NCBI GenBank assembly: GCA_021296255.1
Contig: JAGWAU010000024.1
Location: forward strand, 1-61,535
DNA length: 61,535 bases
From: Alphaproteobacteria bacterium
GTDB lineage: Bacteria > Pseudomonadota > Alphaproteobacteria > UBA2966
Reading direction: 5' to 3'
Shown here piece by piece: positions 55,033 through 61,535 of the stretch. The number at the start of each line of letters is the position of its first letter. Within the stretch, counting starts at the first letter, position 1. A model generated the notes under the pieces. The model saw only the letters and a list, made by a program, of their open reading frames with translations, did not search any database and had not been told where the DNA came from. Position numbers and translations under genes: made by a program.

Positions 55033-55042
55033 GTGGTACCAC
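55033..55042. promoter_or_regulatory. GTGGTACCAC palindrome, candidate operator of tmm-tdm
   Basis: A perfect 10-bp palindrome lies at the predicted tmm transcription start, 64 bases before its ATG. A related half-palindrome GTGGTACTAG is at 55166-55175, toward rpiB. The form resembles GntR-type operators (TGGT-n-ACCA). A repressor binding here would block the candidate promoter; no regulator gene adjoins. Confidence 0.35.
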
Positions 55043-55046
55043 CTAG

Positions 55047-55075
55047 ACGATATTGTTCCGTTCGGTACAACGCAA
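55047..55075 (-). promoter_or_regulatory. Candidate tmm promoter
   Basis: On the minus strand TTGCGT (55070-55075) and TATCGT (55047-55052) are 17 bases apart. The palindrome at 55033-55042 follows directly. The match is moderate, but its position with the operator-like element supports it. Confidence 0.35.
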
Positions 55076-55201
55076 GCCACGCGACAGCACGCACGATAGC
55101 CCGAGACCGGTCATCACCGATGCCTCACCGAAACTTTGTGCAGTGTTGGCGCCGGCACGCGACATGTGGTACTAGACCGGGCTGCTCATGAACCGACCGC
55201 C

Positions 55202-55636
55202 ATGCCCTCCGAAGCCATCGTCATTGCCTCCGATCATGCCGGGTATGAGCTCAAGGAAGTCCTCAAGCAGGAGCTGACGGCCATGGGCTACCAGGTGTTG
55301 GATTTGGGGACCGGCAGCACGGAATCCGTGGATTACCCTGATTTTGGACGCGCCGCCGCGGAAGCCATCGCCGACGGCCGGAGCTCACGTGGGATCATCG
55401 TCTGCGGAACCGGAATCGGTATTGCCATCGCGGCCAATCGACATCCCGGGATCAGAGCAGCCTTGTGCCACGACGTGGAGACCGCGCGGCTGGGGCGGGA
55501 GCACAACGATGCCAATCTGTTGGCGCTGGGAGGACGGACGACGGACCCTGAAACGGCAAAAGCCTGCCTGAAGACGTTCCTCGAGACGCCGTACGATGGC
55601 GGCCGGCATGAACCGCGGGTCGCGAAGCTCGCGTGA
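55202..55636 (+). CDS. rpiB: Ribose-5-phosphate isomerase B
   Basis: Interconverts ribose 5-phosphate and ribulose 5-phosphate in the pentose phosphate pathway; the product feeds the riboflavin genes downstream. 144 residues. ASDHAGYELKEVLKQEL at the N-terminus, the catalytic Cys in VCGTGIGIAIAANRH and LCHDVETARLGREHNDANLL are typical. ATG 55202; the open frame upstream has no better site. In many Alphaproteobacteria glyA follows; here it does not, and nrdR comes next after 197 bp. Confidence 0.94.
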   Translation: MPSEAIVIASDHAGYELKEVLKQELTAMGYQVLDLGTGSTESVDYPDFGRAAAEAIADGRSSRGIIVCGTGIGIAIAANRHPGIRAALCHDVETARLGREHNDANLLALGGRTTDPETAKACLKTFLETPYDGGRHEPRVAKLA

Positions 55637-55833
55637 TCGAGGCGACGGCGGGAGATCACCGAATTATGAACCGATCTTCGTGGGGGCATTCGAAACCTGG
55701 AATGACTGTCGCGGGGCCAATGCGGTTGAAACACGGTTGGGCTTGGACATCGGCGTCCTTGAATGATGCCGGGTCGGAGATATCTGGATCTGTCATGATC
55801 GTGCAAAGCTCAGTGTTGGGAGTGGGGTGAACC

Positions 55834-56295
55834 ATGCGCTGTCCGTTTTGTGGAGCAGAAGATACCCAGGTGAAGGACTCCCGTCCCACCGAGGACAAGA
55901 ATGCGATTCGCCGGCGCCGCTTCTGCCCCGATTGTGGATCCCGTTTTACGACCTTCGAACGGGTGCAGCTTCGGGAACTCACGGTGGTCAAGAAGAACAA
56001 TCAGAGGGTGCCGTTCGATCGCGACAAGCTCGTGCGTTCCGTGCTCGTGGCTACGCGCAAGCGCCCTGTGGAGCCCGAGCGGATCGATCGAATGATCAGT
56101 GGCATCGTCCGGCAGCTGGAGAGCCTCGGGGAAACGGAAGTTTCGTCCGACGTCATTGGCAAGATCGTCATGGACGCGCTGTCCAACCTGGACCAAGTCG
56201 CATATGTACGCTTCGCGTCCGTCTATAGGAACTTCCGCGAGGCTCGCGACTTCGAAGAATTCATCGGCGAACTGAGTGGCGCAAAAGACGACTGA
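55834..56295 (+). CDS. nrdR: Transcriptional repressor NrdR
   Basis: Zinc-ribbon and ATP-cone regulator that senses (d)ATP and represses ribonucleotide reductase genes; 153 residues, standard length. The ribbon cysteines are C3, C6, C31 and C34 (MRCPFCG, CPDCG), and the ATP cone begins at [20 protein letters not shown]. The ATG follows GTGGGGTGAACC. Its last codons overlap the start of ribD by 20 bp, as usual in Alphaproteobacteria. Confidence 0.96.
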   Translation: MRCPFCGAEDTQVKDSRPTEDKNAIRRRRFCPDCGSRFTTFERVQLRELTVVKKNNQRVPFDRDKLVRSVLVATRKRPVEPERIDRMISGIVRQLESLGETEVSSDVIGKIVMDALSNLDQVAYVRFASVYRNFREARDFEEFIGELSGAKDD

Positions 56296-57430
56296 TTCCG
56301 CCGACGCCTCCTTCATGACAGCCGCGCTCGGCGTGGCCCGGCGAGGGCTCGGCCGAGTTTGGCCCAACCCCGCGGTAGGGTGCGTCATCGTTCGCGACAG
56401 CCGTGCGGTTGGACGCGGTTGGACGCGTGAGGGCGGGAGGCCGCATGCGGAAACTGAGGCGCTGCGCCGGGCGGGCGATCTAGCGGCGGGGTCTACCGCA
56501 TATGTCACGCTCGAACCCTGCGCACACCACGGCGAGACGCCGCCTTGCTGCAAAGCGCTGGTGGAGGCAGGCGTGGAACGCGCGGTGGTTGCATGTATCG
56601 ACCCTGATCCGCGCGTCGACGGTGCCGGCGTCAAGGCGTTACGCGCCGCCGGTGTGGATGTCGACGTCGGGGTATGCGCCGACGCGGCGCGGGAATTAAA
56701 CGCCGGCTTTCTTCTGCGGGTGACGGAGGGACGGCCGCTGGTAACGTTGAAGCTGGCCAGCAGTCTCGACGGCAGGATCGCGACGCGGACCGGTCACAGC
56801 CGTTGGATCACGGGCGAAGCCGCGCGGGCCCAGGCCCACGCCCTTCGGGCCCTGCATGACGCGATCCTCGTTGGGGGGGGGACGGTGATTACCGACAATC
56901 CGCGGCTGACTTGTAGATTGCCGGGACTCGAGGAGCGTTCGCCGGTACGGATTGTCGTCGACGGTCATCTGTCCTTTCCGCTCACGGCGCATGTCGTGGC
57001 CTCCGCCTTGACCACTCCGACGTGGGTCATCACACTGCCCAGCGCCGACGCCGGTCGGCGCAAGGCCTTGGCGGACAGCGGGGTTGAAATCATCGAAGTG
57101 GCGGCGGATTCGGCGGGAAGACCGAATCTACAACAAGCCATGAAAAGCCTGAGTTCGTTGGGTTTGACTCGAATTCTCGTGGAAGGCGGCAGCCGGATTG
57201 CCGGTGCCTTGATTCGCGATGGCTTGGTTGATCGCGTGGTTTGGTTTCGGGCGCCCACTCTGCTGGGCGGTGATGGAACGCCCGCTGTCGCGGGATTTGG
57301 TGTGGAAACCGTGGCCGAGGCTCCGATGCTTCGGCAGGTGGAGTCGGCCAGAATAGGTAGCGACGTCATGGAATCCTACATCGTGGAACGTCCATTCGAC
57401 ACCGATAGCCGAGATACCGACGAGGGCTGA
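56276..57430 (+). CDS. ribD: Bifunctional riboflavin biosynthesis deaminase/reductase RibD
   Basis: Second and third steps of riboflavin synthesis: deamination and side-chain reduction of the pyrimidine intermediate. 384 residues. The N-terminal deaminase has the zinc site HAETEAL and [11 protein letters not shown]; the C-terminal reductase starts near residue 150 ([19 protein letters not shown]) and ends with [20 protein letters not shown]. The start is a GTG at 56276 within nrdR. ribE follows after 4 bp. Confidence 0.95.
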   Translation: MAQKTTDSADASFMTAALGVARRGLGRVWPNPAVGCVIVRDSRAVGRGWTREGGRPHAETEALRRAGDLAAGSTAYVTLEPCAHHGETPPCCKALVEAGVERAVVACIDPDPRVDGAGVKALRAAGVDVDVGVCADAARELNAGFLLRVTEGRPLVTLKLASSLDGRIATRTGHSRWITGEAARAQAHALRALHDAILVGGGTVITDNPRLTCRLPGLEERSPVRIVVDGHLSFPLTAHVVASALTTPTWVITLPSADAGRRKALADSGVEIIEVAADSAGRPNLQQAMKSLSSLGLTRILVEGGSRIAGALIRDGLVDRVVWFRAPTLLGGDGTPAVAGFGVETVAEAPMLRQVESARIGSDVMESYIVERPFDTDSRDTDEG

Positions 57431-57434
57431 GCCC

Positions 57435-58037
57435 GTGTTTACTGGCATCATCACGGATATGGGGCGGGTACGTGCAGTGGAATCGAACGGGGACACCCGG
57501 TTCACGATCGATACGGCGTACGGCCTTTCGGAGATCGACATCGGTGCCTCCATCGCATGTGCGGGTGTGTGTCTGACGGTCGTCGACAAATCTCCAGGCG
57601 TCGACTCGGCAAGTAGCTTTTCGGTTACGGCCTCGGCCGAAACATTGTCGAAAACAACGCTTGGAAACTGGACGGAGGGAACGTACGTCAATCTCGAGAA
57701 AAGCCTCAGGGTGGGGGATGAGCTGGGCGGCCACATCGTTACGGGCCACGTCGACGGTACTGTCACAATCGTTTCAACGGTTCAGGAAGGAGATTCCGTT
57801 CGGTTCGTGTTCCGGATCGAAGACGCGTTGAGGCGTTTCGTCGCTCCGAAAGGCTCGATCACCCTCGATGGTGTGTCTCTGACCGTGAATGAAGTGGAAG
57901 GCGATACGTTTGGCGTGAACATTATTCCCCATACGCGCGCCGAGACAACGTTTGGCGAGGCTGCACGAGGTGACAGAGCCAACCTGGAAATCGACGTGCT
58001 GGCCAGGTATGTCGCGCGCCTGGCGGAGGATGGATGA
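57435..58037 (+). CDS. ribE: Riboflavin synthase, alpha subunit
   Basis: Dismutates two molecules of 6,7-dimethyl-8-ribityllumazine to riboflavin. 200 residues made of two lumazine-binding barrels: the first from MFTGIITDMGRVRAV, the second from GGHIVTGHVDGTVTIV (about residues 97-190). A GTG start at 57435, 4 bp after ribD. Its stop overlaps the ribB-type gene by 4 bp. Confidence 0.95.
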   Translation: MFTGIITDMGRVRAVESNGDTRFTIDTAYGLSEIDIGASIACAGVCLTVVDKSPGVDSASSFSVTASAETLSKTTLGNWTEGTYVNLEKSLRVGDELGGHIVTGHVDGTVTIVSTVQEGDSVRFVFRIEDALRRFVAPKGSITLDGVSLTVNEVEGDTFGVNIIPHTRAETTFGEAARGDRANLEIDVLARYVARLAEDG

Positions 58038-59158
58038 CCGTATCGGATCTCGACTATCTGACGGACGCCGAAGGGATCGTCGAGGAATTCCGGCGTGGCC
58101 GCATGGTTATCCTCATCGACGACGAGGGGCGGGAGAACGAGGGCGATCTCGTGATACCTGCCGAGCTTGCCGATGCCGATGCCGTCAACTTCATGGCAAA
58201 GTACGGGCGAGGATTGGTCTGCCTCGCGTTGACGGCGGAACGGGTCCGCGAACTCGACCTACCGTTGATGGCGCGGACGAACGAGTCACGCCACCAGACG
58301 GCCTTTACCGTCTCGATCGAGGCCCGAGAGGGCGTTACGACGGGAATCTCGGCGGCGGACCGCGCGCGCACGATTGCGGTTGCCATCGATCCCGCGTCCG
58401 GCAAATCCGACATCGGCAGTCCCGGACATGTATTCCCTCTCATCGCGCGGGACGGTGGCGTTCTGGTGAGGGCGGGCCATACCGAGGCTGCAGTCGATCT
58501 CGCGAGAATGGCGGGATACGCGCCGGCCGGCGTGATCTGCGAGATCATGAACGATGACGGCACTATGGCCCGGCTGCCCGACCTCGTGAAGTTCGCCCAA
58601 TTTCACAATCTCAAGATCGCCACTATCGCGGACTTGATCGCCTATCGGCGTCGCAACGAAACGATCGTCAAGCGCACCCACGAAATCGATTTCGAGAGTC
58701 GGTATGGGGGGAGGTTCCGTCTCGTCGTGTACGTCAATCAGGTCGAATACGCGGAGCATATCGCGCTGGTAAAGGGCGATATCGGTGACGGCGACCCGGT
58801 GCTCGTGCGCATGCATTCGCTCAACGTCCTCGAAGATCTTCTCGGGGACGAACCTGACCGCGGATCGCAGCTTCACGCGGCGATGGCTGAAGTCGGCCGC
58901 CGGGAGCGGGGAGTGGTGGTCCTGATTCGCGAACCGCGGCCAACCGCCCTGTCCGACCTCGTGGAACGGCGATTGGGCGTCCGGGAGGCCCAGTCGGTAA
59001 GACTGCGCGACTACGGGACGGGCGCTCAGATCCTCCTCGACTTGGGTGTGAAGGACATGATCCTCCTCTCCAATACGGCCCGGCGGACGATCGTGGGATT
59101 GGACGGTTATGGCCTGTCGGTGATCGACGTTCGGCCGATACCGCCGATGGAAGGCTGA
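58034..59158 (+). CDS. ribB: 3,4-dihydroxy-2-butanone-4-phosphate synthase with degenerate GTP cyclohydrolase II domain
   Basis: 374 residues. The N-terminal half (about 1-205) is a normal DHBP synthase: DDEGRENEGDLVIPAE supplies the acidic metal site and ISAADRARTI and GHTEAAVDLARMAGY complete it. The C-terminal half has the GTP cyclohydrolase II fold, but the three zinc cysteines are gone: the expected H-S-E-C-L-T-G-D and C-D-C-G read H-S-L-N-V-L-E-D and P-D-R-G (near residues 258-278). It should make only the butanone phosphate. Such RibBX-like forms are common in Proteobacteria; a separate ribA must lie elsewhere. Overlaps ribE by 4 bp; ribH follows after 3 bp. Confidence 0.93.
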   Translation: MTVSDLDYLTDAEGIVEEFRRGRMVILIDDEGRENEGDLVIPAELADADAVNFMAKYGRGLVCLALTAERVRELDLPLMARTNESRHQTAFTVSIEAREGVTTGISAADRARTIAVAIDPASGKSDIGSPGHVFPLIARDGGVLVRAGHTEAAVDLARMAGYAPAGVICEIMNDDGTMARLPDLVKFAQFHNLKIATIADLIAYRRRNETIVKRTHEIDFESRYGGRFRLVVYVNQVEYAEHIALVKGDIGDGDPVLVRMHSLNVLEDLLGDEPDRGSQLHAAMAEVGRRERGVVVLIREPRPTALSDLVERRLGVREAQSVRLRDYGTGAQILLDLGVKDMILLSNTARRTIVGLDGYGLSVIDVRPIPPMEG

Positions 59159-59161
59159 CCG

Positions 59162-59623
59162 ATGGCTGATGCGCCGTATCTGCTCGTCGTCGAAGCCCGA
59201 TTTTACGAGGACATCGCGGATGAGTTGGCTAAAGGCGCCGAAGCGGCGATCGAAGCCGCCGGCGCCGCCCACACACGTATCTGGGTGCCCGGCGCCCTGG
59301 AGATACCGATGGCGCTCCAGATGGCCATTCGCTCGATGGACGTGCCCGACGTCCGACGCCGGTACGACGGTTTCGTCGCGTTGGGATGCGTCATACGAGG
59401 CGAGACTTCGCACTACGACCATGTGTGTCGGGAGTGCATGCACGGCATTGCCCAACTGGGTACGGCCTGTTCCGTTGCGATCGGCAACGGCGTACTGACG
59501 TGTGAAACCAGAGACCAGGCCTGGCGGCGTGCAGCCGTCGACGAAGGTGACAAAGGTGGCGCTGCCGTGCGCGCCGCGTTGCGCATGATCGACGTCGAGC
59601 GCGAGTTGCTGCCGGAGCGATGA
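59162..59623 (+). CDS. ribH: 6,7-dimethyl-8-ribityllumazine synthase
   Basis: Penultimate riboflavin enzyme, joining the butanone phosphate to the pyrimidine; 153 residues, forming pentamers or larger capsids. WVPGALEIPMALQMA, then GCVIRGETSHYDHVC with the active-site His, and GVLTCETRDQAWRRA are typical. It starts at ATG 59162, 3 bp after the ribB-type gene, and overlaps nusB by 4 bp. Confidence 0.95.
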   Translation: MADAPYLLVVEARFYEDIADELAKGAEAAIEAAGAAHTRIWVPGALEIPMALQMAIRSMDVPDVRRRYDGFVALGCVIRGETSHYDHVCRECMHGIAQLGTACSVAIGNGVLTCETRDQAWRRAAVDEGDKGGAAVRAALRMIDVERELLPER

Positions 59624-60135
59624 CCGCGTCACGCGCCGGCGACACCGCGCCGCCCGGCCCGCGGGGAATGGCCCGATTGTGCGCCGTGCAAGCGCTCTAT
59701 CAAATCGAGATCAGTGGAACGAGTCACGGACCGGTCATCGACGAATTCATTGGATTTCGCATGAGCGGGGAACTCGGCGAGAACTTGAGTGGGCAGGCCG
59801 ACCCGGACTTTTTTCGCGACGTCGTGTCCGGCGTGAGTGCCCGGGACGCGGAAATCGTAAGCGCCGTCGGGGAGGCCCTGTCGGAAGGCTGGTCTTACGA
59901 GCGTCTCGATGCGACGCTCCGTCAGATATTGCGAGCGGGAACGTACGAGTTGATCGCCCGTGTCGACGTCCCGGCACGTGTCGTCATCGACGAGTATGTG
60001 GAATTGGCGAATGCGTTTTTCGAGGGTCCGGAACCGGGCTTCGTGAATGCGGTTCTCGATGGGCTGGGGCGCAGGTATCGGAGTGGGGAGATGGCTGCCG
60101 CGAAGGATACACAGACAAGAGTCGGGCGAACGTGA
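59620..60135 (+). CDS. nusB: Transcription antitermination factor NusB
   Basis: All-alpha RNA-binding protein that with NusE (S10) recognises boxA in rRNA operons; 171 residues. ARLCAVQALYQIEISG at the N-terminus and the C-terminal RVVIDEYVELANAFFEGPEPGFVNAVLDG match the family. It overlaps ribH by 4 bp (ATGA) and thiL by 4 bp (GTGA), the usual coupling of ribH-nusB-thiL. Confidence 0.94.
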   Translation: MTASRAGDTAPPGPRGMARLCAVQALYQIEISGTSHGPVIDEFIGFRMSGELGENLSGQADPDFFRDVVSGVSARDAEIVSAVGEALSEGWSYERLDATLRQILRAGTYELIARVDVPARVVIDEYVELANAFFEGPEPGFVNAVLDGLGRRYRSGEMAAAKDTQTRVGRT

Positions 60136-61103
60136 CGCGCCGCGGCGAATTCGGCGTCATCGATGAGCTGTTCGCTCCGCTCGCCAGGGGCAACCCGGCG
60201 GGGCTGGCCCTGACCGACGACGCGGCGCTCCTCGATGTCGTACCGGGGCATGAGATCGTGGCGACAACGGACGCGCTGGTCGAGGGTGTTCATTTTCACG
60301 CTGATGACGCCCCGGATCTGATCGGGCGCAAGCTTCTCAGAGTGAGCCTGTCGGACCTCGCCGCCATGGGCGCGGAACCGTATGTCTATCTGCTCACCCT
60401 TGCCGTGCCTCCCGGATGCGGGGACGCGTGGCTCGAGCGGTTTACCGGAGGCTTGGCACAAGATCAGCGGGAGTTCGATATTCACTTGGCGGGTGGCGAT
60501 ACCGTCTCGACCGAAGGGACTCTGGTCCTCTCTTTGACCGCGTTCGGTATCGTCCCTAGCGGCCAGGCGTTACGGAGATCCGCCGCGACGGAAGGCGAAG
60601 ACCTTTGGACCTCGGGAACCATCGGTGACAGCGCACTGGCCCTCGAGGCGATGCACGCCGGCTTCGAAGCGGCGGAAGTCGCCTTTCTGAGAGATCGTTA
60701 CCTGCTGCCCCGGCCTCGTATTGCATTGGGTACTGCGTTACGTGGGGTCGCGAGCGCGTGCATCGATGTCTCGGATGGCTTGGTGGCCGATCTGGGCCAC
60801 GTTTGTCGGAGTTCGGGCATCGGTGGCGAGGTGTGGACTGCGAGCATTCCTCTCTCTCGGCCCGCGCGCGCCGTACTCGGTGCTGATACCGAACTGATCC
60901 GGACGGTCCTGGGTGGAGGTGACGATTACGAACTGTTGTTTTGCGCGCCGCCCGAACGGCGAGAAGACATCGAGACGCTGGCCCAAGGTTGCGGCGTAGC
61001 GGTGACCCGGATTGGCCGGATGCATGATGGCGACGGGGTGGTCGTTCTTGACGCGAAAGGTGCCGAAATTTCTTTGACTTTCCATGGTTACGCACATTTT
61101 TGA
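60132..61103 (+). CDS. thiL: Thiamine-monophosphate kinase
   Basis: Phosphorylates thiamine monophosphate to the active diphosphate; 323 residues, PurM-like fold. GEFGVIDELFAPLARG at the start, LTDDAALLDV and ATTDALVEGVHFH with metal-binding Asps, LSDLAAMGAEP, and ACIDVSDGLVADLGH are the family blocks, and GGGDDYELLFCAP closes the nucleotide site. Start GTG 60132 inside the nusB end. No terminator is seen after it. Confidence 0.95.
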   Translation: MTRRGEFGVIDELFAPLARGNPAGLALTDDAALLDVVPGHEIVATTDALVEGVHFHADDAPDLIGRKLLRVSLSDLAAMGAEPYVYLLTLAVPPGCGDAWLERFTGGLAQDQREFDIHLAGGDTVSTEGTLVLSLTAFGIVPSGQALRRSAATEGEDLWTSGTIGDSALALEAMHAGFEAAEVAFLRDRYLLPRPRIALGTALRGVASACIDVSDGLVADLGHVCRSSGIGGEVWTASIPLSRPARAVLGADTELIRTVLGGGDDYELLFCAPPERREDIETLAQGCGVAVTRIGRMHDGDGVVVLDAKGAEISLTFHGYAHF

Positions 61104-61207
61104 TGATCTAGGGATGCGGCCGGGACATATGATCGTGGACCTTACACATCCGGAACGTGACCGGCCTGGGCGCCGAGGTGTCGCCGCTGGTGCCACCGTA
61201 GGTTGCG

Positions 61208-61535
61208 ATGACGTCGATTAAATGGAACGTCGCCATTCTGGCGGGGCGTGTCAGGCGGTCTTGCTGACGGGCAATCTGTCGGTCATCGCGTTGGCAGGCT
61301 TGGTCGGTCATTCACTCGCCGAAAACAAGGCCTTGGCAACGTTGCCCGTGAGTACGTTCATCATCGGTGTCGCTCTTTCAACCATTCCGGCTTCCTACTG
61401 GATGCGCTTGGTCGGACGCCGGTTGGGGTTCATGAGCGGCGCGGCGGTCGGCATGCTGGGGGCCGCCGTGTGCTGTTACGCCGTCTACTCGGTCGACTTC
61501 TGGCTCTACTGTGCGGGAACGCTCATGCTCGGAAC
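61208..61535 (+). pseudogene. MFS transporter, N-terminal fragment, frameshifted and cut by the window end
   Basis: The ATG at 61208 opens MTSIKWNVAILAG and then falls out of frame; one frame over the DNA reads on as ACQAVLLTGNLSVIALAGL, a loop, TFIIGVALSTIPASYWMRLVGRR, and GFMSGAAVGMLGAAVCCYAV to the right edge. WMRLVGRRLGF is the classical MFS loop 2-3 motif. One missing base in the GGGG run at 61243-61246 explains the break. An ATG at 61222 in the second frame would give a slightly shorter protein without any frameshift, but the MTSIKWNVAILAG start matches relatives better. Intact otherwise as far as it goes. Substrate unknown. Confidence 0.7.

Noticed and set aside
57000..58040. FMN riboswitch within the riboflavin genes
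   Set aside because: Genes overlap or lie within 5 bp, leaving no room for an aptamer, and I see no FMN-aptamer conserved core upstream of ribD.

Overview
The window looks like a chromosomal segment of a high-GC alphaproteobacterium, most likely an uncultured, probably marine or host-associated member of the Rhodospirillales-like lineages. The grounds are a MucR/Ros regulator, a C4-pathway 5-aminolevulinate synthase (HemA), the nrdR-ribD-ribE-ribBA-ribH-nusB-thiL run in its usual alphaproteobacterial order, two Liv-type ABC transporters and a trimethylamine monooxygenase / TMAO demethylase pair. This placement is inference; no rRNA or tRNA gene is present to test it.

Layout. 0.3-11 kb: a Rieske oxygenase and a glutamine-synthetase-like ligase, an AnmK-like kinase with a DMT exporter, a class III CoA-transferase, an EthD-like protein and the hydantoinase/oxoprolinase pair hyuA-hyuB. 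11-20 kb (minus strand): a catabolic operon of aminotransferase, SdhA-like flavoprotein, reduced SdhB-like Fe-S protein, acyl-CoA synthetase, enoyl-CoA hydratase and 3-hydroxyisobutyrate-dehydrogenase-like enzyme, preceded by a TTC38-like TPR protein. 20-25 kb: a Rieske ferredoxin and a fatty-acid-desaturase-like protein, a choline-sulfatase-like enzyme, and an acyl-CoA dehydrogenase with a MaoC hydratase. 25-28 kb: two genes with indels (HIT, DUF1428), an amidohydrolase, and an AhpD/CMD-family gene whose second catalytic cysteine codon is an in-frame TGA. 28-38 kb: TauD-like dioxygenase, LLM oxidoreductase and RidA; a DMT transporter; CoA-transferase convergent with glutaryl-CoA dehydrogenase; a second RidA; hemA; DUF169; a 2OG oxygenase. 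38-44 kb: a complete livHMGF-DUF6867-livK operon. 44-55 kb: enoyl-CoA hydratase, mucR, a second Liv-type ABC system, and convergent to it tmm-tdm for trimethylamine oxidation and TMAO demethylation. 55-61.5 kb: rpiB, nrdR, the riboflavin genes, nusB, thiL and a truncated MFS gene.

How it fits together. Most of the window is accessory catabolism of amines, amides, acyl-CoA intermediates and sulfate esters, served by two ABC importers, next to a housekeeping block from 55 kb on. The two most interesting signals are (1) the probable selenoprotein at 27213-27794: the TGA falls exactly on the second Cys of E-x11-C-x2-C-x3-H and is followed by a stem-loop placed like a bacterial SECIS; and (2) a Tmm-Tdm pair facing a Liv-family importer instead of the glycine-betaine-type TmoXWV transporter. 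At least three genes (HIT, DUF1428, MFS) carry small indels, mostly at short runs, that look like assembly errors or recent decay; any claim resting on a single base should be read with that in mind.
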